NCBI GenBank assembly: GCA_024516155.1
Contig: JAJJXM010000044.1
Location: forward strand, 248,001-312,000
Direction: 5' to 3'
Length of the DNA stretch: 64,000 nucleotides
Source: Pyronema omphalodes
Taxonomy: Eukaryota > Ascomycota > Pezizomycetes > Pezizales > Pyronemataceae
The notes under the pieces are model-generated. The model saw only the letters and a program-made list of their open reading frames with translations, was not told the origin of the DNA and did not search any database. The translations under genes and the position numbers were made by a program. Position 1 is the first letter of the stretch. Every line of letters starts with the position of its first letter. Shown here piece after piece: positions 57,652 to 64,000 of this stretch.

Positions 57652-59275
57652 GCGAGGGTCGCGGAAAATCCGAAAGGCGAGGATGAACGGAACGACAGAT
57701 TACTAAAAGGATGAAGTGTGGATAGTTTATGGGCTACATCCAGATCAGTGGGATACAATACCTACTAAAAAAAGAAATGGAGATTCCGAGAGGATACATC
57801 CAAAATACGACGGCTACAGCATTTACATATACGGGCTGGGAATAGCCAAGCCAGCTGGACTGGGAAATGTTATCGGGAGAAAAAAGGTGGAATAGCCACA
57901 TTATTACAACTTAATCGAAGCTTAAAGGCCGATTTCTTTGTGTGGCGTGAGGGCGGTGGACTTATCCTTTTATCGTTGTCTTTATTTATCCTCTAAAAAA
58001 TCAGAGACAAAATGAATTATCGAGGAATTAAAATTCCGCCACTACTTTTGTAGTTCAAAGTCTAAACACTCTTGACTCTCGTACCACTATATGATGTATC
58101 AAATTCCCAGTTTTCACGCCATCAATCTCGAATCCCTCACCAGAAAGTGAAAGCATTACATAGTTGCAATGGAATGGGTATGTATATAAGGACTAAACTA
58201 AATCCCCGCAAAGCCTATGAACAAAGCCTATGAACAGTTCTACATAACTTCCTTCCATCTCATTAGTACCTTATATATCCACTTAGTATCTTAACTCCCT
58301 GGCAAATATCAATACACCCCAAGGAATGAAGTATATATCCCCTGAGAATTTAGAATAAACCCAGCCACCTGTCTCAAATATATAATCAAATCCCGAATGG
58401 CGAAAAATATACAAATCCTTACCATCACACCACTTTCTATGAATAAAATCTCCAAAGTTATTATCTCGTCCCCTTCATAACTTTTCCGGACCCTGAGTCA
58501 TGATTCATCGCTTACAATACCACTCCAGGCCTAGGAGTATTATTCTTGCAATGATCGATAGATTAAGAGTTGCCCGGATTATTCGGATTATCCGGATTAT
58601 TCGCTCGATCGATCAATCAAAGCCCTTCTTCTTTCCTGCTTTATTTCTTATCGATAACATCCGTGTTCTTAGCAAATATCATAAACCGCCTTTGTTTTTT
58701 TTTTTTTTTTTTTTTTTTTTATTCTTAAATTCTACATCTGATATTTTCAATATCAACAAAGCTCGTATGTATAGTGCATTAAGTCTAGCCTAGCTGGGCT
58801 ACGAGAATCCATCGATGATCGATTAATGGTATGGGATTAAATAAAGGGCTCAAGGGTTAAACCCTGGTTCTTAGTTGGACTAGCATACATACATAGTTTC
58901 ATGTCTGTGCTTAATTGACAGCTAGATATAGGGTTGGAAAAAAATACAGGGGGGGGGGGGGGGGGGGTGTAAAAATGGCGATAAATAGGGAAATATGGTA
59001 ATAGGGTAATAGGGTAATAGAGTAATAGGGTAAGACCCTACCCGGAATGTGTTCGCTGAGAATATGTTCTGAGTCTGTTGTCTATGCATGGTGGCGGATT
59101 TGTTGAACCGTTATCATGATTTTGATATAATCAAGCTTTTCTTATATTCATATTCACATCAAGAATGGCCACCCGGAATCTGGATGTTTTATTGCATTAG
59201 GCTCTTAATTATATCTATATCCCCTTTATCCCCTTCCCCCTCCCCGAGTCCTCTTCTTCACCAAGCCCCCCTCTC
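57652..59275. other. Gene-free repeat-rich region
   Basis: AT-rich sequence without coding exons. A T-run of 26 lies at 58695-58720, a G-run of 19 at 58949-58967, and TAATAGGG repeats at about 58995-59030. CGGATTATT and CGATCGATCAATC repeats occur near 58578-58618. The open frame at 58500-58793 is built from these. Confidence 0.6.
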
Positions 59276-59572
59276 CTAACCAACCGGCTTCTTAGGTCTA
59301 CACAAAACCCGACCCTTTATAAACCTAGTACAAACCAACCCTTCACAACAAGGTTTGACAGGTTGATCCAAGATACGGTTACAGCGTTCATAGTCCTGGA
59401 GACAGGAATCCGGTGATGTAGTTTCTGTATCAGAGGCTAGTATTTTAGTGGACCGTATTAAAGAGGATGAGGCGGCCGAGGACGCAGCAGAGGAGGCTGA
59501 AGATATAAGCGGGAACAAGAGGAAGATCTGGAGAAGGGATAGGAGAGATATGATATTGGCCGTGGTCCGCAT
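59276..59572 (-). CDS. Small secreted cysteine-rich peptide, knottin-like spacing
   Basis: A 98-residue intronless frame. Residues 1 to about 25 form a signal peptide (IISLLSLLQIFLLFPLISSA), followed by an Ala/Ser-rich spacer. The mature part has six cysteines at 57, 64, 75, 76, 81 and 91, spaced C-x6-C-x10-CC-x4-C-x9-C. This adjacent-CC arrangement is the pattern of inhibitor-cystine-knot (knottin) peptides, known from animal toxins, plant inhibitors and some fungal effectors. I do not recognise a specific family and claim no activity. A role in interaction with other organisms or a structural wall protein are both possible. The end is basic (RPKKPVG). It is isolated in a repeat-rich, gene-poor stretch, a usual setting for fungal effector-like genes. 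Confidence 0.72.
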   Translation of the reverse strand: MRTTANIISLLSLLQIFLLFPLISSASSAASSAASSSLIRSTKILASDTETTSPDSCLQDYERCNRILDQPVKPCCEGLVCTRFIKGRVLCRPKKPVG

Positions 59573-60047
59573 TTCGGAGGGGGAAGGGTTTGTAGCTTTT
59601 TGGGATCTTGAAGGTGCCTAAGGATTTGGATATGGATTTTTATTTAGATCTAGGTGACCTGGAAAGGGGATTGTGGATATAGGATGCAAATAGGAATAAG
59701 CTGGGGAAGAGGGGGAGGGGATGTTATGTAGGATTTTTTGGTGCTGGGTAAAGCTTAATTAATTATAGTTCGTGATTTCTGTAAGACATGTTGTTTTTGA
59801 AATGGGGGGGGGGGGGAGTGGTTACTGTTTCATTGTTTCAGGCTGGACGTACCGCCCAGAGTATTAGTATTCGTGAGCACTCAGAAATCGATGTAACGGT
59901 CAGTAAATCCCCATTCACGATCGGATACTAATTTGTATTATGGTCAAACTTACATTGTGCAGCTGATGACCGGTGGTGTTTCCAGGTCTAGACGGACCGA
60001 GTTACACTGTGTATATATTGTATAAAACACCCTAACAATCATCAAGT
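59573..60047. other. Upstream flank of the secreted peptide gene
   Basis: Promoter of the minus-strand peptide gene on the left; a run of 13 G at 59804-59816; then the 5' flank of the tRNA gene. No other gene. Confidence 0.55.
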
Positions 60048-60137
60048 GTCAAGGTGGTGGAGTGGTTAACACGTTCGCCTGCTAACTTGGTAAAGCGGAT
60101 GCCTTCGGGCGCGCAGGTTCGAATCCTGTCCTTGACG
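60048..60137 (+). tRNA. tRNA-Ser (GCU) with a short intron
   Basis: The acceptor stem GTCAAGG (60048-60054) pairs with CCTTGAC (60130-60136). The D stem is GTG/CAC and the T arm GCAGG-TTCGAAT-CCTGT. The anticodon stem TTCGC/GCGGA encloses CTGCTA, with anticodon GCT. About nine extra bases (CTTGGTAAA-like) follow the anticodon loop, where nuclear tRNA introns sit. The long variable arm GCC-TTCG-GGC is the class II mark of serine tRNA. A TTTTT terminator for RNA polymerase III lies at 60141-60145. A- and B-box sequences are within the D and T arms. Confidence 0.93.
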
Positions 60138-61555
60138 CACCTTTTTGCTTCTGGCATCGGTTTCTTTTCTTCCTCTCACCGGTATCTAGTCTGAGCTTTT
60201 GCCCGTGGTTTGCGTTTAGGCTGTTTGCGAGTGGCATGGACGGGTGGGAAGGTACCGTTGGGAAAATCTTGATTTCAATTTCGACGCTACGAAATGGCGT
60301 GGATGGACAAAATACCGTTGCACGTTGGGAGAATCTTTGGATCCCAATCTCGATGCTACGAGGTGGCGTGGATGTGTGGACATATGGTTGTGGATGTGTA
60401 GATCCCACAGTAACAGCGTGACAATCCAATGTAAGGGGGTTATCAACTTCAGCTCCCTATAGATGGAAGTACACATCCTACATACACGGTGTACATTGTG
60501 TATGGGATCACGAATCACGAATCAGGATTCACAATTCACAATTCTCGATTCTCGGGGGTTATGCTTTTAGGCTTTTAGGATTCTAGGCTTCTAGATATGT
60601 AGACTTTCTAGATTTTTCAGGCTTCTAGGCTTCTATCTAGGCTTTCCTACCATACTACATATACTCATCGTGACGTTTTAACTTTCAAGTTGCGGATATA
60701 CATACGATTTTGCCACTTACTTGGTGTGCAGGTATATACTACACAGGTCTATATAGATACTGATTTGATACTGAGCTGATTGTGGAACTCAGAACTCAGA
60801 ACTCAGAACTCGGAACTCGGAACTGGATCAGTCGACTTGAGTTAGGGTACACTGTGCTCCGTGCTACGAACGTATTGAAAGTAGGGAGAAGTAGGATACA
60901 GTATGTAGGAGGAATAGAGTTTTTTTTATTTATTTATGTACCCATTAATATCCCGTCGTACCCTGTCATATCCCGTATTTTCAGGTTACAGGTTGCCGTT
61001 AAAACCTCAATACAATCAACATGCCGAACAAAAGTAAAGGTAAAAGGCTAGGACAGAAGAACAAGAACAAAAACAGAAGATGAATGAGAATAGAAGTCAA
61101 ATACAAAAACAAGGGAACAGAAGAGAATGAAACAGAAGAGAAATAACAAGTACATAAATAAAATTCCCAAGCATATTCATCGTAACAGTAACAGTAACCC
61201 AGCGTGAAGAATTCATAAAACCCAAACCATAAGTAATCAAAACAAAAAGAAAGAAATGAAGAAAAAGGAAAGAAATAAACATGAATATAAAATCAAATAA
61301 ACAGGAAAATCAAATAACCCCACCGAAACGCAAACTCAAAGCTACAAATCAAAAGGCCTTAACCGATAACCCGCCGAATAAATACTACAAGGACTCTCCT
61401 CCTCATCATCGACATCATCCTGCTGACCGAGCTAAACACATCACTCTCCTGATCAGCTGCGTTCTAAACACTCCAATCCTGCGTAGTCTTAGCCCTTCAT
61501 TCATGCAATGAGCTTGTGAAAATCCAATAACAGAGAGAGACCTCACAAGCCCAGA
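60138..61555. other. Intergenic, repeat-containing
   Basis: No gene. At about 60240-60385 there are two diverged copies of a segment with GGGAxAATCTTxGATxxCAATxTCGAxGCTACGAxxTGGCGTGGATG. Short repeats TTCTAGGC (about 60570-60640) and GAACTCAGAACTC (about 60784-60820) follow, then A-rich sequence to 61290. Open frames on the minus strand at 60082-60518 overlap the tRNA and are spurious. Confidence 0.55.
60240..60385 (+). repeat. Two-copy direct repeat of about 70 bases
   Basis: The segments starting near 60258 and 60327 both read GGGAxAATCTTxGAT followed by CAATxTCGAxGCTACGAxxTGGCGTGGATG. Several positions differ, so the duplication is old. It lies just downstream of the tRNA gene. Confidence 0.65.
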
Positions 61556-62485
61556 CTACGCAGGACACACAGCAAGCATATCATAAGGGCTTACATAATA
61601 ATCATTACACCACTGTTGTTGCTGTTGCTGTTCCTCCTTTTCTCTTCGTGCTGCAGATAACATATCCATAGCGGAACAATTCTCTCCCAAAGCTCTGGAT
61701 GCACCCGCGTTTCGTAACATCTCTTCATTCATCATCTCCTGTTTCCGTCTTGCAGCTGTAATGGCGTGGTGATATTCCTCTGTTGAAATTATACCATGTG
61801 CGAGAGCAATTTCTAGTTCGTTGATGGAGTTGGGAGATGATAGGTCTGAGGTCATTAGGTATTCCATATATTCTCTATCAGATGTTTTTTGCTGAGGTTG
61901 CTGGGGTTGTTGAGATTGAGACATTTGGAGAGAGGCGAATTGTTCGGCCAGGAGCTGAGAGGAGGCGTCGTCCATTTCCATCTCGGCGGCAGGAGGGCTG
62001 GGTGGGTGGTAGGGGTAGTGAGAGGAGTGGTTGTAGTGTTGGGAAACGGAGAATTTGCTGGTGGTCGGACTGGCGATGGGAGTGGGAGGTGCTGCTTGTG
62101 TGAATTGCATGTTGCGGGTGAAGAGTTGGACTAGGTCGTCGTCGGTCATGGTGCGGGGGATAGAGGGGTCAGAGGGCATTTGTGCTGCTATGGGAGCTTT
62201 TGAGGGGCCGAAGTTCGAGGTGCACTGGCGGATTGTTAGTTGGAGTTCTTGTATGTGGATTTAAATAGGAGTAGCGAGGATGTGGAATTATTAGACGGGA
62301 GTTGAGATATGGGATAAATGCATAAAAGCTTCAAATGTATAGATGTTGAAATATAGCAGTGTGCTTAATCAAAAACCGGGGGATCTGAGGATAGAATGAA
62401 ATACCTGGCTACAGTAAGGACTCATTCTAGGAAAGAAGTTGTCGACATGTTGACAGCTGTCGCATTGTAGGGAAATGAACTGCAT
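61556..62485 (-). CDS. Small protein with N-terminal CxxC zinc-ribbon-like motif and polyQ
   Basis: Exons 62485-62405 and 62224-61556; 249 residues. Exon 1 ends CAG before GTATTT and exon 2 follows CCGCCAG. The join gives MQFISLQCDSCQHVDNFFPR then SPYCSQCTSNFG, two CxxC pairs spaced like a small zinc ribbon, each pair coming partly or wholly from a different exon. The rest is Ser/Pro/His-rich, then helical (INELEIALAHGIISTEEYHHAITAARRKQEMMNEEM), then a short glutamine run before the C-terminus. I do not recognise the family. The splice junction is supported by phase and by completion of the second CxxC. A start at the internal Met (62179) would lose the zinc motif. Possibly nuclear; function unknown. 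Confidence 0.7.
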
Positions 62486-63591
62486 TTTTGATTTTCGTTT
62501 CTTTTGTCGTTGACGATGGAGTTGTAAGATGCGTGGAGGTATATTGAACGTAGAGCCTTGTTAAGCTGGTAATTTATTCTATGATCTCTGCATCTTGTCA
62601 GCTCAAAATTCCTCTCATTATCATGAAAAAAAGAAAATAGAAAACATCAAGTAGAAACCAGAAGAAAGCCAATATTCCAGTTGCGAAGGTAACACAATAT
62701 CACATCATGCACAGTCCACACGGTCGTAGCGCACTAGCACAAGGTTTCACTCGAGGATTCAACAGTTGGAACAGGGGAATTGCGGGTACCAAGATGAGAA
62801 GCGTGCGGAATCAACACAAAAGACTCTTGTTTTATTTGTAGAAGCTTTTTTTTTCTTTCTTTCAGAATGTCGGAGCTGTTATGGAAGTGAGAAGAAGAGG
62901 TAGGTGTAGGTGAGGGGTGGCGGGGAGGTGGGATTTATATCAGCGATATATCAGCTGCTGTGCCTGTTACGCCAGCTGCGTCACAACCCCAGGAGCTCAG
63001 GTTCCCGTTCCTAGTTCCAACACAGCGGGGTAAAAAGGTGGACGAGGGTGGGCTGCATCACTTTCTGCATAGGGCATGAATTTTTTTTGCTCGAGACGCA
63101 ACGTGTGGGGTGGTTGGTAGGTCTCTGTAGAGATGTGGTTCGTGGTCGGGTGTTACTAGTGGCACCGGTGGTTCATGATGTCGGCGGCGGGCGAGCTTCC
63201 TCCCTAGCTTCTAGCTACCCCTCTCTGTTACCGGGCATCGCAACATGTCACGCAAACTGTAAAATTATATATGCGACCGGAGGTATCAAACAATAAGGGC
63301 TTGTTTTGTGCAGTGAATTTCAGATTTTGTTGTCATATGGCTGTATTTTATAGAGTGGATGTCAAGTTTATTAATTCCCGATATTATGACAGTAATTTAT
63401 TGGCATCGCCGTTTCTGCATTCCTCCATCCAGATTCCGTATCCCACAGGTCCGGTAATGTGTGTCATCAATATCGGCATCGAGCTCGATCTATCTCACAA
63501 AAATTTAAGCTTCTGAAACAAGAACCTGGAAGTCCAAGGAGGTGAAGTTTCTGCCAGCGAAACAGACACCTATCATGACCAGCTGCGTGTC
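62486..63591. other. Intergenic, no gene seen
   Basis: Promoter of the zinc-ribbon gene followed by sequence without convincing coding frames; open frames at 63048-63516 have no recognised content. TCAGCGATATATCAGCTGCTG near 62940 contains short palindromes. Confidence 0.5.
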
Positions 63592-63863
63592 CATGTTGCT
63601 AGCGTAGGAGGAGGGATTGGTGGATGTGTTGTCGCCGACAGCGTCTCCAACAACTCAAAGGTTCGCATGTCTATGTACGAAAACTATCCGAGCGGCGAGA
63701 CCTACAGAAGTTTTTGGGGGCCGAAGGGATTTTTATGCGGGAGGAGCAGGAAGCAGGGACTGCTGTGCATAGGGAGCTTCTTGAGGTTACGCTGCGGATC
63801 CCCGCAGCGCGGTTAGGTGATGCTGATATGTCACATGCCCTTGCCCCGCTGATGCATGATTGA
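63592..63863 (+). pseudogene. Decayed FAD-dependent monooxygenase
   Basis: Three landmarks of salicylate-hydroxylase-type flavoprotein monooxygenases appear within 270 bases. The first is the dinucleotide-binding glycines (VGGGIGG, then VRMSMYENYPSG) in one frame. The others, in another frame, are REEQEAGTAVHRELLEVTL and a degenerate GDA-HA-P site (GDADMSHALAP). A functional member needs about 400 residues between the first and last of these, so the gene has lost most of its middle and shifted frame. No start codon or downstream part can be assigned in the window. Its decay contrasts with the intact neighbours. Confidence 0.6.
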
Positions 63864-64000
63864 TCTGATTAGATTGGCTCGGCTGCCGTCATCATGCAGT
63901 ATCACTACGGCATGCGAAGTGCGTGCGGAGGACAACGACGATGATATTCGCGATATGTATAAGTCAATAATGAGTATGGGTATGCTCTAGCTCCACCAGT
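63864..64000. other. Right edge, nothing assigned
   Basis: No coding feature can be supported in the last 137 bases; it may include more of the decayed monooxygenase. Confidence 0.4.

Noticed and set aside
60082..60518. Minus-strand open frames ending in a GFEPARPKAS-like string
   Set aside because: They overlap the tRNA-Ser gene; this peptide is the well-known mistranslation of tRNA T-arm sequence and not a protein.

Overview
The window is nuclear DNA of a filamentous ascomycete (Pezizomycotina). The evidence is short GT-AG introns of mostly 48-270 bases in almost every gene, compact housekeeping genes on both strands, and fungus-typical proteins: a Chit42-like GH18 chitinase, a Ytp1-type membrane protein, Atg4, Ubp8, Med9 and cofactor-independent phosphoglycerate mutase. 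I cannot fix the genus. Heavy microsatellite and poly(G) content may suggest an early-diverging class such as Orbiliomycetes, but that is a weak inference.

Layout. 1-10 kb: an ankyrin-repeat gene (minus), a Jjj1/DNAJC21 co-chaperone (minus) and a DENND6-type Rab regulator with 11 exons (plus). 10.2-15.5 kb: a gene-poor stretch with a cluster of GGTACC palindromes. 15.5-30.7 kb (all plus): GH18 chitinase, a serine-rich protein with a Cys-rich N-terminus, complex I 39/40 kDa subunit, LACTB2-like metallo-beta-lactamase, Ubp8 and Efm5. 30.7-34.9 kb: repeats plus a LINE-derived insertion with a perfect 15-bp target duplication. 34.9-36.8 kb: Ytp1-like gene. 36.8-38.4 kb: stacked minisatellites. 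39.1-46.5 kb: Fmp25-like RCC1 protein (minus) divergent from COG3 (plus), then an HNH protein and eIF3k (both minus). 48.1-57.7 kb: Sqs1-like R3H/G-patch protein carrying two chromodomain-like repeats (minus), Atg4 (plus), iPGM (minus) and Med9 (plus). 57.7-64 kb: gene-poor and repeat-rich, with a small secreted cysteine-rich peptide, an intron-containing tRNA-Ser(GCU), a zinc-ribbon-like gene, and a decayed FAD monooxygenase at the right edge.

No biosynthetic cluster, CRISPR array or operon-like system is visible. The genes are mostly independent housekeeping functions: ribosome biogenesis and translation (Jjj1, Sqs1, eIF3k, Efm5), trafficking and autophagy (DENND6, COG3, Atg4), mitochondria (complex I, Fmp25, LACTB2) and transcription (Ubp8, Med9). 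The most unusual observations are the tandem chromodomain-like repeats inside the Sqs1 protein, a start codon split by an intron in the ankyrin gene, an 80-codon same-frame open extension behind the stop of the serine-rich gene, the RT-less LINE derivative, and the knottin-like secreted peptide. Exon borders were worked out by hand from splice signals, reading phase and family knowledge; no transcript data were available.
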